NCBI RefSeq assembly: GCF_034140825.1
Contig: NC_089042.1
Location: 22,780,001 to 22,844,000 of the forward strand
From: Oryza sativa Japonica Group
Taxonomy: Eukaryota; Streptophyta; Magnoliopsida; Poales; Poaceae
Direction: 5' to 3'
DNA: 64,000 nt
Made by a program: the position numbers and the translations under genes. Within the stretch, counting starts at the first letter, position 1, and every line of letters starts with the position of its first letter. Below are positions 35,394-47,684 of this stretch, piece by piece. The notes under the pieces were generated by a model. That model worked only from the letters and a program-made list of their open reading frames with translations, was not told the DNA's origin and made no database searches.

Positions 35394-38342
35394 TCATGAG
35401 TACAGCCATGTATCCTGTCCACCAGAAGAAAATAATAAATATCAGATCATGATTTTCTGAAGGTACTTACAGAAATATAAGAGGGTCAGTTAAAATGTTG
35501 TATTCAAATATTTGACCTACTTGATACTACAGAACTATTAAGATCACAATTAGGGTGCAAAAGGGGGAATAAGGTGTTCTACCTTGAAGACCCAGCTAAC
35601 ATGACATTCACCAGCATGGCATTTTTGTAACAAGAGTTATTTAGATATGTGCTAATGCAAAGTGGAAAATTTCGAGACGACACTAAAAAGGTTTCTTTGA
35701 TACAGTACTGATACAGATGAGAGCGCAATGGCACTCCTCAACCTCAACAGAGACCTAACAATCACTACATTCCTCTACCTCCAGTTGTCTCACCCTTCTC
35801 GTTCCACATCCTTTTGGCCAGCAGAACCACTATAGATGCTGGGGAGGCAAAAATCTGGTTTGTGGGTTTGGGTGCTTTTAATAGCACTCGGGTTAGCTGC
35901 CAAAATTTGTCATAACTAATTTTTTGTAGCTAACAAAATATGTGTTCCATTGGTGGCTAGAAAATTAGTGTACCTCGACATATGGATTGTATGGCTAACA
36001 AAGTGTGACATACTGCAATTGTGGAAACAAACTGAACGCGTGACATGAAAAGTCTACCTTCTCGAACCTGAGTAGGAAGCTCTGGCCAGAAATAAAACAA
36101 ACAGGCCCTGATAATCAGTTTTATAGCTAATGAGTTATGTGAACATTTTGCATAAGTTCAGGGCTGTAAAATGGACTCATTCCTTTCAGATAATGACATA
36201 GCAGTCACTACCTAGTATTAGTAATCAGTGCTTGTTATATTCACCTTAGAACAAATAGTTTATGCATAATTAATTGCTTCCTTGCATCCTAATTCCCAAT
36301 TCGAAATAGAAAATTGTATGGTTTTCATTTTGACTGCCACAGAGCATATGTCAAATTGATCTGAGAGCATATAACACAAGCAAGTATATGGAACAGGACT
36401 TTCAAGAACGAGCCTCTGAAAAGGCTTAAAAATAATCAACAGATAGTTAACAGGCTACTCACCTCCATATCCCTGAAGAATACTTTTGCCTTTGGTGATG
36501 CTCTTTTATATTTTGCTAACTCAATAATTGCCTCTTCTCTAGGCTTCGAGTATGAACCAGTATCATCATGATAAATATAAAATTCACCAAGTAATCTTGC
36601 TTTGGATAGAACAAATTCAATAAAGCGCATCTCATTTGACCAGCAAGTGGCACTCTTTATGCTAACAAAATCAAGATTTGCAAAAAGACTGTTGGTCCAC
36701 AGTGCATTTAAAAAATCTATATCTACTTCATCGCTCTGATTCTCATGATCTGTGATCTGCAAAAATCAAAAGACACATTTTAACGGGGTCATGTATAAAG
36801 AACTATCAAGGGACAGCATCAACAAGAATGGAGAATAGTAGTAAACATTACCTCAATTTCCAGATGTAAAAGATTGGGAGCTCTCGTGAGTAAACCAAAT
36901 GTAGATAAAATGCTAGATGCTTTGTAGAAGTTTGTATGAAGAGTTAAACTCCTTAATTTCTGAAAAGAACATGAAATTCCCTCTAGAACATTACCATCTG
37001 CGGACTGAGAAAACATACCCATTAGTCCTTAAGAGAAAATAATTTTATAAGAAAAATTATGGAAACATCATGCATTACTTGGTTAGCCACTATGCAGATT
37101 TTGAATTACTTAACTAACGAGAAGTACTTTCATTCTGAAAAGCAAACATATATATATATTTGTCATACTAGCTTTTTGCTGGGGGCAGTTTGTTGCTTAA
37201 ATGATGAATTGTGTAAAACAACATTACATATTCAAAGCAATGCTGATCTGCAGCTTCTATACAAGCACTGCACATTAGAAATAATCGTTTATGTTGCAGA
37301 ATACGTTTTCAAATACTATTGTACAAGTTTTCAATTTGAACTGAGAAAATTGCAGTAGTTAAAAACGACCCCTCTTGCCCATGAGTCAAGCTACCACTAG
37401 CCCCCAATCATGCACAAGAATCAACCTGGCAAACTCATGCATGCGTGTTCATGACCAATTATAAAAAAAGAAAAGAGACCACAATAGAATTACCGGTATA
37501 AACAACTCGAGCTCCCCGACTTGGGCCAAAGATGTGAGAAGCTTGACGAAATCGCGATCAATTGAGTAGTCTTCAATATTGATATTAGCATCTTGTATAG
37601 ATGGAAGATCCTGGATCTGCCATCCGTAATCGATATCGGAAGTAATAGTCAGCCTCTCGAGATTCGGAGCCTGAATTATCCAATCCTCAAAGTCGTCATC
37701 AGTAACCTCAACATTGCTAAGCTCCAACGAGACAAGCGACGGGGACATGCGGATCATGGCCTCCAATTTCCTCTCCCCATTCTCCGGGAGGCCAACGTAG
37801 ACGAGGCTCAACAAGGTGAGATTCGGGAACCCTCCGAAGCCCTCGGGCGCGGTGGGGAGGAAGCAGCGCTCGAGGTGGAGGCTGGTGAGCTGGCCGCAGG
37901 CGAAGATGGCGGGGTGGAGGGTGTAGTACTCCACATTGACATCGCTGTAGTCCCAGAACGAGAGGGTGAGGGTCTGGACCCCCTTGGCGGCGAGGAGGGG
38001 GAGCCACTCGTCGATGTGGGGGAACGCGTCCGCGCGGATCCCCCAGGTGCAGAACTGGCCGACGCTGCGGGAGTAGCGCGCCAGGACGGCGCAGATGGCG
38101 TCGGGGCGCGAGCGGCGGGGCCAGTAGTGGCGGAGGTCGGGGGCGGACTCCCACCGGTGGATCCAGGAGCGGGAGATCGCGGAGGTGCGGACGGCGTCGC
38201 GGAGGGAGAGGCGGGAGACGATGTTCTCGAGGAGCTCCCCCGGGAGGGATTCCAGGCTCGCCCCCACCGCCGACGCAGTCGGATCCCCCTCCGGCGGCGG
38301 CGGCGGCAGGCGTGGTTTGCGGTGAGGTGGCGAGGTCTCCAT
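35394..38342 (-). CDS. F-box/LRR/FBD-like protein, type A copy 4 (open, 438 aa)
   Basis: Exons inferred: 38342-37494 (283 codons), 37004-36852 (51), 36756-36463 (98) and a mini-exon 35414-35394 (DTWLYS and stop). All junctions are GT/AG and phase 0. N-terminus basic and proline-rich; F-box at about 33-71 (SLPGELLENIVSRLSLRDAV); LRR-like strands (CGQLTSLHLERCFLP, FPNLTLLSLVYVGLP); exon 3 SNEMRFIEFVLSKARLLGEF and KYKRASPKAKVFF, FBD-like. It is the intact member of its subtype, and probably functions in an SCF ubiquitin ligase. A complete 5.5-kb MULE has inserted about 150 bp upstream of its ATG, which may have changed its promoter. The neighbours on both sides are decayed or different subtypes. 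Confidence 0.87.
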
Positions 38343-39206
38343 TTCGGCCTACGGGGAGAGGCGGAGTCGCCGAGCCGGTGGTCGGCCCGGCGGTTAAAGC
38401 CGCCGCCGCCGGACGAGATGGGGGCGGAAGGAGACGTGGAGATGCGGCGGGGTCCAATCTCCAAAGCAGTAGTACAACTGTGGTGGGGTGGGGAATAAGT
38501 TCACTTTAGGTCCCTTAACTTGTCAACGAATCCGATTTTCGTCCTCCATCCGCAAAACCAGATACAACGGGTCCCTTAACTTATAAAACCGGTGCAAATT
38601 TCGTCCTAAGGCAGTATGGCTAGCGGTTTAGTCCGACGTGGCGCTTTGACCACGGTCAGCGCGTCGCTGAGTCAGCGTCCGTGGGGGGTTCGGTTTTACA
38701 GTCAGCAGCGAGGGGAAAAAAAGGCGCGTGTTCTGGTCCTCTCTCAGTGCGAACCCTAGATCGAGTTGTCTCCGGCAACGAAGAGGGGCGCGGCGCCGCA
38801 GTTGGAGGCGGAGAGGGCGACGAAGAGAGGAGCGGCGCTAGGGAGGCGCGGCGCCGCCGTTGGAGGCGGAGAGGGCGACGGCGAGGGCCGCCTTAAGCGT
38901 CGCACGGCGGAGTGCGTGGCCGCGCAGGAGCAGGAGCTCGTCGGCGTTGTTAAATAGAGGAGCACAGGTAAGCTATTTTGAGCACTGTAGGCTCGATTTA
39001 AGTAGTTTTGTTATGGGGATTCTCTTGGATTTGGTGTTATTTAGTAGTTTTGTAGGACAATATTGTTGGATCCGATGGAATTTGGGGCTATTATATTTGC
39101 TAGTGGGGGGACAGGGATGTTTGGGATCTGTATGTAGGGGATTTAAATAAGCAGCGGGTTGATTGTTTACTAAAATGTGCATGCAGGACTGTTGTAGTTT
39201 GGTGTG

Positions 39207-42200
39207 ATGGATTTGCTGGACAAACTAGTGGTTAGGTTCCATTTCAATGGGGAGTTTGTGACATCTGGGAGGGAGAAGAAGTATTGTGGGGGTAGAGAGG
39301 CATTGTCCTATATTGATAGAGATAAGATTTCACTGCCAGAGATATTTGGACACTTGCGAGACCACTGTAAGGTGATGGAAGGTACAATGTTGCATTGGTT
39401 GTTCCCTGGGAAGGATTTGAATAGTGGACTTAGAGCTTTGTTGGATGATACGGTTTGTAAGTTAATGGAAGATTGCATAGATGATTTAGGTGTGGCAGAG
39501 GTATATGCTGAAGAGCCAACCATAGTTGACCTATGTGACTCATCAGATGATGACAGCAGTTATGAGGCTGATGAGAGTGAAGATGATTCAGAAGAGATGG
39601 AAGTGGCAGAAGGTGGTATGGAGGGTACTGAAGATGCAGTAGCTCTTGAAGGAGGTGAAATTAGGACCAAGACAAATGAAGTTAGGAAGGGCAAAGCCAT
39701 TAGTTCTGAAATTCCTGAGAACCGACTTGTGGTTTATAATTGTGACAATGATCCATTGGCAAGCCAGGCACCTTCAGAGAGTGAGTCTAATAGTGAGTAC
39801 ATTCCTGGAGATGATGCAGGGTCAGATGATGATGAGGAGATCATAGAGATAGAGAAGCACTACAAGGATATGAAGAGAAAGGTGAAGGCAGGACAGCTGG
39901 ATAATTTAGATGATGTATATCTTGGAGGACAAGGATGGCAAAACATGAATAATGAAGCTGGTGGGGAAGGTGATGGCATTGCTGCTGAGAGCCCAGAGGA
40001 TGAATCAATGGAGGAGATTGGCACAGATGGTGAGGTTAGCACTAAGGAAAACAAGTTCCCAAGATACAAAAAAAAGGTAGGGACTCCTTGTTTTGAACTG
40101 GGCATGAAGTTTAGCTCAAAGAAGCAGTTTAAGAAGGCTGTCACTAAGTATGCTCTAGCTGAGAGGAAGGTTATAAACTTCATCAAGGATGACTTGAAGA
40201 GGGTTAGGGCAAAATGTGATTGGGCAAGCTGTCCTTGGGTATGCTTGCTGTCCAAGAATACTAGGAGTGATAGCTGGCAGATAGTTACTCTTGAGAGCTT
40301 GCATGCATGTCCACCTAGAAGGGATAACAAGATGGTTACAGCAACTAGGATTGCAGAGAAGTATGGAAAGATTATCCTTGCCAACCCTGGGTGGAATTTG
40401 GCCCACATGAAGGCAACTGTCCAAGAGGAGATGTTTGGTGAAGCATCTGTTCCAAAGCTGAAAAGGGCTAAAGCTATGGTGATGAAGAAAGCAATGGATG
40501 CAACCAAGGGGCAATATCAAAAGCTATACAACTACCAGCTTGAGCTCCTTAGGAGTAACCCTGGCAACACAGTAGTTGTCAACAGGGAAATAGGCACTGA
40601 TCCACCTGTGTTCAAAAGGATTTACATATGCTTGGATGCCTGCAAAAGGGGGTTTGTAGATGGGTGCAGGAAGGTAGTTGGCCTGGATGGCTGCTTCTTC
40701 AAGGGGGCAACAAATGGAGAGCTGTTGTGTGCTATAGGTAGAGATGCAAATAACCAGATGTACCCCATTGCCTGGGCTGTTGTGCACAAGGAAAATAATG
40801 AAGAATGGGACTGGTTCTTGGACTTGCTGTGCAGTGACCTCAAAGTGTTGGATGGAACTGGATGGGTGTTCATTTCAGACCAACAAAAGCTACATTATTA
40901 TTGTGTTAACATTAATTTTCAAATGCTGCATGTTTGTGAGATGATAACTAAATGCAATTTTGTTTACAATGCAGGGAATCATCAATGCAGTTGAGAAATG
41001 GGCACCACAAGCTGAACACAGAAATTGTGCTAGGCACATTTATGCAAACTGGAAGAGGCATTTTAGTGACAAAGAATTCCAGAAGAAATTTTGGAGATGT
41101 GCTAAAGCTCCATGTAGGATGCTCTTCAACCTGGCAAGGGCAAAGCTAGCACAGGTGACACCTGCTGGAGCACAGGCCATACTTAATACCCATCCAGAAC
41201 ATTGGAGCCGTGCATGGTTCAAGTTAGGCTCAAACTGCGATTCAGTTGATAATAATATGTGTGAGTCATTCAATAAATGGATCCTAGAAGCAAGATTTTT
41301 TCCAATTATCACCATGCTAGAGACAATAAGGAGGAAGGTGATGGTTAGGATTTCAGAGCAGAGAAAGGTTTCTGCTAGATGGAACACTGTGGTCTGTCCA
41401 GGGATCCTAAAGAAATTGAATGTGTATATCACTGAGTCAGCATACTGTCATGCTATATGCAATGGAGCTGACAGCTTTGAGGTAAAACACCACACCAATA
41501 GGTTCACTGTGCAGCTGGACAAGAAGGAGTGTTCTTGCAGGTATTGGCAACTCTCTGGTCTTCCATGCCCCCATGCAATTGCATGTATATTTTACAGAAC
41601 TAACACACTGGATGAGTTCACTGCTGATTGCTACAAAGTGGATGCTTTCAAGAGCACATATAAGCATTGCCTACTACCAGTGGAGGGCATGAATGCATGG
41701 CCAGAAGATGATAGGGAGCCACTGACTGCACCTGGGTATATAAAGATGCCAGGCAGGCCCAGAACTGAAAGAAGGAGAGAGGCTCATGAGCCAGCTAAGC
41801 CTTCTAAGGCATCAAAATTTGGCACCAAGGTCAGATGCAGGACTTGCAAGCAGGTTAGCCACAACAAATCAAGCTGTCACAAACACAATCCAGCTCAAAC
41901 TGCAGGTGGCAGTTCACAGCAGGTTGCAACACCCAGCCACAATCTTGTACTGTCCAACACCCCCAGAGTTGTGCACAAAGTAGAAAAAGGAAGGCAACTG
42001 GCACCTTGACTACCACTACTTCAGCCTCTCAGTCAAAGGCAACCAAGCCGACAAAAAAGGTAAGCTAAATCAGCCATGCCATTTCATTGTGCATATTTTG
42101 ATTTAAACTAATGTGTGCTTCATCTGATTCTACAGGCACAAATGGAGCCCCTCCAAATTGTCAGAGTGAATGCAAGGGCAAAAATTTCTACACCTTCTGG

Positions 42201-42390
42201 TGGCTCAGCTAGGGTTGATTTGCAGGCCAATGTTGCAGGCTCCAACAGCTCTACAAGTGCAGCTGTCACTGTTACTTCAGGGAAAGCATCTGTATCTGTT
42301 TCAGCTCAAGAACCTGCCAGGACAACTACAAAGAACAAAGCTAAAGTACCACTGCTTCTTCTCCCTCCATGGGAATCTGACAAACTATGA
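39207..42390 (+). CDS. MURA-type MULE transposase
   Basis: Inferred exons 39207-40889, 40975-42059, 42136-42390. It has a MuDR N-terminal region (FHFNGEFV, then [12 protein letters not shown]), a long acidic stretch, an N-terminal zinc-binding-like region ([33 protein letters not shown]), the MULE catalytic domain ([12 protein letters not shown] with the first acidic residue, VFISDQQ with the second), and a C-terminal SWIM-type zinc finger ([19 protein letters not shown]). It cuts and joins the element ends. Two oddities: the donor at the end of exon 1 reads AAAAG|CTACAT rather than GT, and near 41980-42009 the frame runs to a stop (GRQLAP) while the next frame continues [14 protein letters not shown] to a good donor at 42060. 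The copy is therefore probably not autonomous. A leader exon likely lies at about 38950-38968. Confidence 0.85.
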
Positions 42391-43027
42391 TGCATTGTCA
42401 TTTGTAATGCCAAGCTTTTAGGAATGCTGTGTATAGCAGCTCTGTGATGTAATGGCAAACTTTGAGCCAGCTATGATGTATTTTGTGCAAACTGAGACCT
42501 CTGTGATGTAATGCCAAACTTTAGGCCATCTATTATGTGTTTTGCGCAAACTAAGACCTATGTGATGTAATGGCAACCTTTAAGCCAATACTGTGATATG
42601 TTATTTGCACTGCTAATGTTTGTCTTCCAGATTTTCATTATATGCATGTGTGCTCAAAACATAACACTTGTTTAGTGAATGCATGTCTGCTGAGAAAGAA
42701 TATTTGATGACATTTGTTACTCCAGATGCAAACCAGATTTGGTGACTGACAATGTGATGCAAATCAATTTTTGATGCAATGCCACATTTGAAGCAGCTCT
42801 GTTGACTGACATTTGGTTCCTGTGATGTTTCCTAATTTATATTGGCTACATTCTATCATACAAAACATAATTGCTGCATATTTGTACACAACACACATAC
42901 ATGACATTGCATTCAGCAATTTTGGCAAGACATTCAGAACTTCACATTTCATTGATAAATTTTTGCACCTCACAGTTCTGCCACACATTTTTTTTCCATC
43001 AAACATTGAGGCCATGCCCACACAATA

Positions 43028-43701
43028 TCAGTTCTTGCCCAGCACTAATAGAATAACAACACACATACATGACAGGATGCACCAAATGAGCACAGTTCGC
43101 TCCTTCTCTAACCTACATTTGCTATCAATTAAAACAGCATTTTTCACATCCAACTCACTAACCAACTCCCTCACTAAAGCCAACTCCCTCCCAACTGAAG
43201 CAAACTCCCTGCATTGCTCTTCAGACTTCACACGAAGTTCCTCAACCTCCTTCACTGCATCTGCCTTCTCCCTCCTCAGAGAATGCACAGCACCTCGCAA
43301 ATCATTCAACACCTCCCTCGGAAAGCTGCTTGTCGGGCCATCATGCCAAGCATAAAAATCGCAGCCCCCTTTCTGTGCGTCAAAAACCCTAATATTTAGG
43401 CCCCCAATCCGAAATAAAACCAATCCAAAATTAACACGGCAAATTCACTCACCCGAGCATTGCGGCACTTGAAATACCGACAACCAGGGTTGTCGACGCT
43501 CCAAGATATCCACCTCGCCGCCTTCAGTTCGCACCGACACAGCACCGCTGGTTCGTACTCGAACGGACCAACGCGATAGGGAATAGGCGAGCCATACGGT
43601 TGCCTGGCCGAAGACGACGACGACCCCTCACTCCTTGAGCTTCCCATCGCCGCTCCTCCGCCGTCCGAATCACGACGCCGCCGCCGTCCGAATCGCTGCA
43701 A
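43028..43701 (-). CDS. GRF-type zinc-finger protein with C-terminal membrane segment (MULE accessory gene)
   Basis: Two exons, 43701-43453 and 43372-43028, 197 aa; the first exon is 83 codons, phase 0. GRF zinc finger split by the intron: [27 protein letters not shown], then [10 protein letters not shown]. Next come about 70 residues of charged, heptad-like sequence (coiled coil predicted), and finally a hydrophobic stretch [18 protein letters not shown] near the C-terminus, probably a membrane anchor. The start could also be the second ATG ([13 protein letters not shown]) at 43647. GRF fingers bind nucleic acid in other proteins. It lies inside the MULE, tail to tail with the transposase gene; whether it helps transposition is unknown. 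Confidence 0.8.
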
Positions 43702-44082
43702 CCTACACGCCGAAAAGCTAGGGTTTCTGAAATGTGAGAGGATTGGCGCCGAATGCGCGAGAAGCCTTTATTCCCCAACGGCCGTGCTGACTCAGCGGTC
43801 AAAGCGCCACGTACGACAAGTCAAAGCGCCACGTCGGACTAAACCGCTAGCCATACTGCCTTAGGACGAAATTTGCACCGGTTTTGTAAGTTAAGGGACC
43901 CGTTGTATCTGGTTTTGCGGATGGAGGACGAAAATCGGATTCGTTGACAAGTTAAGGGACCTAAAGTGAACTTACTCCGTGGGGTGGAGCAACAGAGAGG
44001 ACGTGAACTCGCAAAAGGCCCATGGGCTAATGGGCCAAGGCCGAAAGCTACTCTCAGCCTCGCCAGTTACCCATATTTCCAA

Positions 44083-45881
44083 GGAATAAGTTCACTTTAG
44101 TTCCCTCAATTTTTTTGCCGAGTCCGAAATTCGTCTCTTGAGTGCAAAACCGGGTAGAACGGATCCTTCAACTTACAAAACCGTGCAAACGAGGTCCCTT
44201 GGTAGTATTGTGCCTGGTTTTGGCTGATGTGGCGCCTACGTGGCTGCTTTGACTAGGTCTTCATCCCATGTGGCATCGACGTGGCGCTTACGTGGCAATA
44301 TAAATAAAAAAATATAAAATCATGGGACCCACATGTCAGTTTCACACACCAAATAATAAAAAATGGCGGGACCCACGCGGGTCCCACATGTCATCCTTAC
44401 TCCTCTCTCTTCTCTCTGTCCCCCTCTCTCAATCTCCCCTGCTCTGCAGTCTGCAAGAGAAGACCGGAGCGGTGGCGCGCGAAGTCGGCAGGGCGACGGC
44501 GGCCCGAGCGGCAGCGCGTGAAGCCGGCGAGGCGGCGGCGAAGAGCCCGCGGGAGTCGAGGTCGTCCGGGGAAGCAGTGGCGACGGCGGCCGGACCGGCG
44601 ACGCGGCGGTGGGTGGGCGAAGCGGCGGCGGAGAGCCCACGGGAGTCGAGGTCGGGGGGCGGGGGGGGGGGGGGCGGAGCAGCGGCGGCCTTGGGAACGG
44701 CGCGTGGGCGCCGGAGTGGCGGCCTCCCTCCTCCCGGCCAATGCGCCTTGCTGCCTCGCGCCCAAGCCGGATGACGCCTCGATCTCCCGTGAGCCAGGGC
44801 GTGCATTGGGCGATGCCAAACCTACCAATTTTGTTCTTTGGAGTTCAGTTTTCCCTTAAATCCATCCTTTTGGAGTTCAGTTTTCCCTTAAATTTTGGCA
44901 AACCTACAAATTTTGTTCTTTGTCCTCAGGAAAGCTTGAAGCTTCATTGATATAAAAAAAAGAGAAATATTTTTTGCATGATGCGAAAGTACTTGTTCTG
45001 ATTCTTGCAGAATCTGATATGATCATTGGCTTTGCAGGTGAAAACAAGACAGAGTTGCTGTGCTTCTCCTTGCAGTGAGTGATTAATTAGGGTTGTTAAT
45101 GCCATGAACCAGTTCGTCCCTGATTGGAACACCACCAGCATGGGAGACAGCTTTGCACCATTAGGGTTCGTGCGTTCCTTAGATCGAAGCTGGAGATCTT
45201 TCCATGGATTGGAGGCGATCAGATGAGTGATTCTTTGGTTATTGTTGTTGCAGCGAAGACGACGGGCTCATCGAGCTGCTCTGGTGCAATGGCCACGTCG
45301 TCATGCAGAGTCAGGCGCCCGGAAGCCGCCGAGGCCGGAGAGGACGGCGACGGCGGCGATGGCGGAGGATGAGTCGGCGTCGTGGTTTCAGTACCCGGAG
45401 GAGATGCTCCCGCCGATGCCGCCGCCGCCGCCCTTCTCCACAACGCCCGCAGTCGCGGCCGTCTGCGCTCTATGGCCCCGCGCGTCGCCCGCTTCTGCCG
45501 ACCGCCACTCGCCCTGCTCCATCAGCCGGAGAGAGAGAATGGATAGAGGGAGAGGATAGAGAGAAGAGGGAGGAGCGAGGATGATAGGTGGGGCCCAACG
45601 TGGGTCCCACCAATTTTTAATTTTTTGTGTGTGGAACTGACATGTGGGTCCCACGGGTTTTTATTATTTTTTCAGATTAAATTGCCACGTAAGCGCCACG
45701 TCATATTAAGACCGAGTCAAATTAGCCACGTAAGCGCCACGTCAGCCAAAACCGCCCTAAAAACCGCCGAGGGACATCATCTGCACCGGTTTTGATAGTT
45801 GAGGGGCCCATTATATCTGGTTTTCCGGTTGAGGGATGAAAATTAGAGTCGTTGACAAGGGACCTCAAATGAACTTATTCC
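44083..45881. mobile_element. Pack-MULE carrying a PIF-like transcription factor fragment
   Basis: Long terminal inverted repeats: left end GGAATAAGTTCACTTTAG, right end its complement. A perfect 9-bp target duplication TATTTCCAA lies at 44074-44082 and 45882-45890. The terminal 18 bases match those of the complete MULE that ends 104 bp to the left, so that MULE may have supplied its transposase. The interior is GC-rich, without transposase. It holds a captured piece of a phytochrome-interacting-factor-like gene (45104-45400) and a GC-rich part at 44450-44830 of unrecognised origin, with a G-run at 44655-44674. Confidence 0.93.
45104..45410 (+). pseudogene. Captured N-terminus of a PIF/PIL-like bHLH gene, intron retained
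   Basis: Exon 45104-45165 reads MNQFVPDWNTTSMGDSFAPL; an 88-bp intron follows (45166-45253, starting GTTCGT and ending TTGTTGCAG); the next exon joins in phase to GEDDGLIELLWCNGHVVMQS. This is the active-phytochrome-B-binding (APB) motif of phytochrome-interacting factors. A single-base frame change follows (near 45315), after which the next frame reads RKPPRPERTATAAMAEDESA then SWFQYPEE, also a feature of this family. No bHLH domain follows. The retained intron shows the fragment was copied from genomic DNA, not mRNA. It cannot make a transcription factor, but a short APB-bearing peptide is conceivable. Confidence 0.8.
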
Positions 45882-45899
45882 TATTTCCAAATAAGTCAT

Positions 45900-46870
45900 T
45901 TTAGCTTATTAGAAAATAAAAAAATTAATTTAAAGATACTTTTATATGTATTCTTAACGAGTTAAAAAGTCAATATAAAAACTATGTTTAAAATATCTTA
46001 AAATTAACTTCTAAAATAAGTTTCAAAATTTATATTTTGGCTTTGGCTTTGGTTTATTAGGCCAACCGATGGAGCCTTATGTTTCTTCCCACTGAATTTT
46101 CGCAAGAGTGGAGGAAATTCATAGCTCCAAAAAGAAAGTACAATTTTTTTTCTTCCGTTCTAATAGTAGTATTTTTTTTCTTCTTTCGTTCTTTTTGATG
46201 ATTTTTTTTATCCATAATTCACCGGATAGCAGACGCCCGATTGGCCTGAGGAAGCTCAACTCTTATCATAACCAATTTTACTAGTCCGAAAGGAGGGTTG
46301 ATGCAAGGTATATTAGATCATACTTTTACAAAAGAGAAAATGTTGAACCAGTACCACCAATTGGGCTGGAAATTACTTATAACCACCATAGCTTGCTTTG
46401 AGCCTGAGCATTCTACAAGGAAATGTTTTTAAACACAGGATTCCCCTATGGCAGGAACTACCATGGATGCTCTCTGCCCAGGTAGAACAAATGGGACAGC
46501 ACAGCAGTACAGCACTGCCATCATGTGCTGGGATGCCCCTCTAGTGAACCATAATAAGATAACTAGAGCACAGTGATTCTAACTGAAAACCTCAATAATG
46601 GAAGGTAAAAGGGACTGAATCCTCATTCCTGAATTAATAACATTGGAAAGCACGATTCAGATCTCATTTCATCAAAATATATAGGCAAGATGTATGCCAG
46701 GCTGCCACGTACTCTTGCAGATGTCATACATAATACATTATACATGTTTACTGGAGATGCAACACATCTAGGCAGCTAGGGAGATATGCTTCCACTGAAT
46801 ACAAAGGACAGAAAGGAAAAAACAGGAGAAGTTCAGGTGCCCTGCAAAATCAAGCTAGCAGCCTGTAGCC
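45900..46870. other. Spacer between the Pack-MULE and the type E gene
   Basis: AT-rich left half. From about 46540 to 46870 it aligns with 51490-51783, the 3' flank of the other type E gene (shared AGCACAGTGATTCTAACTGA and GAATCCTCATTC), so the duplication of the type E gene included its 3' flank. No separate gene. Confidence 0.5.
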
Positions 46871-46872
46871 AG

Positions 46873-47599
46873 TCATCCACGGATGAATCTGAGCCTAGCT
46901 AACGGCGATGCTCTTTTGTATTTTGCCATCTCTATGCATGCCTCCTGGTAAGATGGTATACCGCTAGAGGTAACACGAACACGGAGCTGTTCTAGCGATC
47001 TTGCTTTGGATAGGACAAACTTGATGAAGCACATCTCATTTGAGGAGCAGCTGATACTATGTAACCAGACATCGAAGTCTAGGGAAAATGTCGTCGCTTG
47101 TTTGCGCATTTGCGAATCCTTCGACAGTTCCATCATCCACTAAATCATCATAACAACCAACCTACCAAAAAAGAACACAATTGCAAATGTTGCAAATGGA
47201 AATCAATAACTCAACCAGACAAAATAAATCTTGTAACTGTTGCTTATTGAAAAGATGTGCAAAATCTTTTGAGTATTCACGATCGTGGAACTATAATATG
47301 TAAAGAACTTTCTAGGGTTTTCTATATTACCTCGATTTCAAGTTTTTCCAGGTTTGGGGCACATCTTAGTATAGAAAAAACCAATGAAGTACTTGAAATT
47401 TGGTCTAGACAAGCATGCAGGTCTAATGACCTCAAGTTCTGAAATGTGAATGAAAACCTCTCTGGTGGATTATCACTGAACTGCAAATCACAGTAATATG
47501 TTAGATTTGCTCTAGACAAGCAAGCAGGTCTAATGACCTCAAGTAATGCAATATGAATGAAAATCTCTCTGGTGGATTACCATTAAACTGCAGGTCGTA

Positions 47600-47684
<85 letters not shown>

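Larger units (their letters stand above)
38492..43978. mobile_element. MULE (Mutator-like element) with two genes, 5.5 kb
   Basis: Terminal inverted repeats of about 150 bp: left end GGAATAAGTTCACTTTAGG, right end its near-perfect complement. A perfect 9-bp target duplication GTGGGGTGG lies at 38483-38491 and 43979-43987. It encodes a MURA-type transposase on the plus strand (39207-42390) and a convergent GRF-zinc-finger membrane protein gene on the minus strand (43701-43028), a layout like maize MuDR with mudrA and mudrB. The element is inserted about 150 bp upstream of the start codon of the F-box gene at 38342. High identity of the inverted repeats and target duplication suggests a recent insertion, but the transposase reading frame has defects. 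Confidence 0.95.

Noticed and set aside
44655-44674. G-rich run as a G-quadruplex regulatory site
   Set aside because: It is a single homopolymer-like G run inside a Pack-MULE, where sequence length is error-prone, with no nearby promoter.
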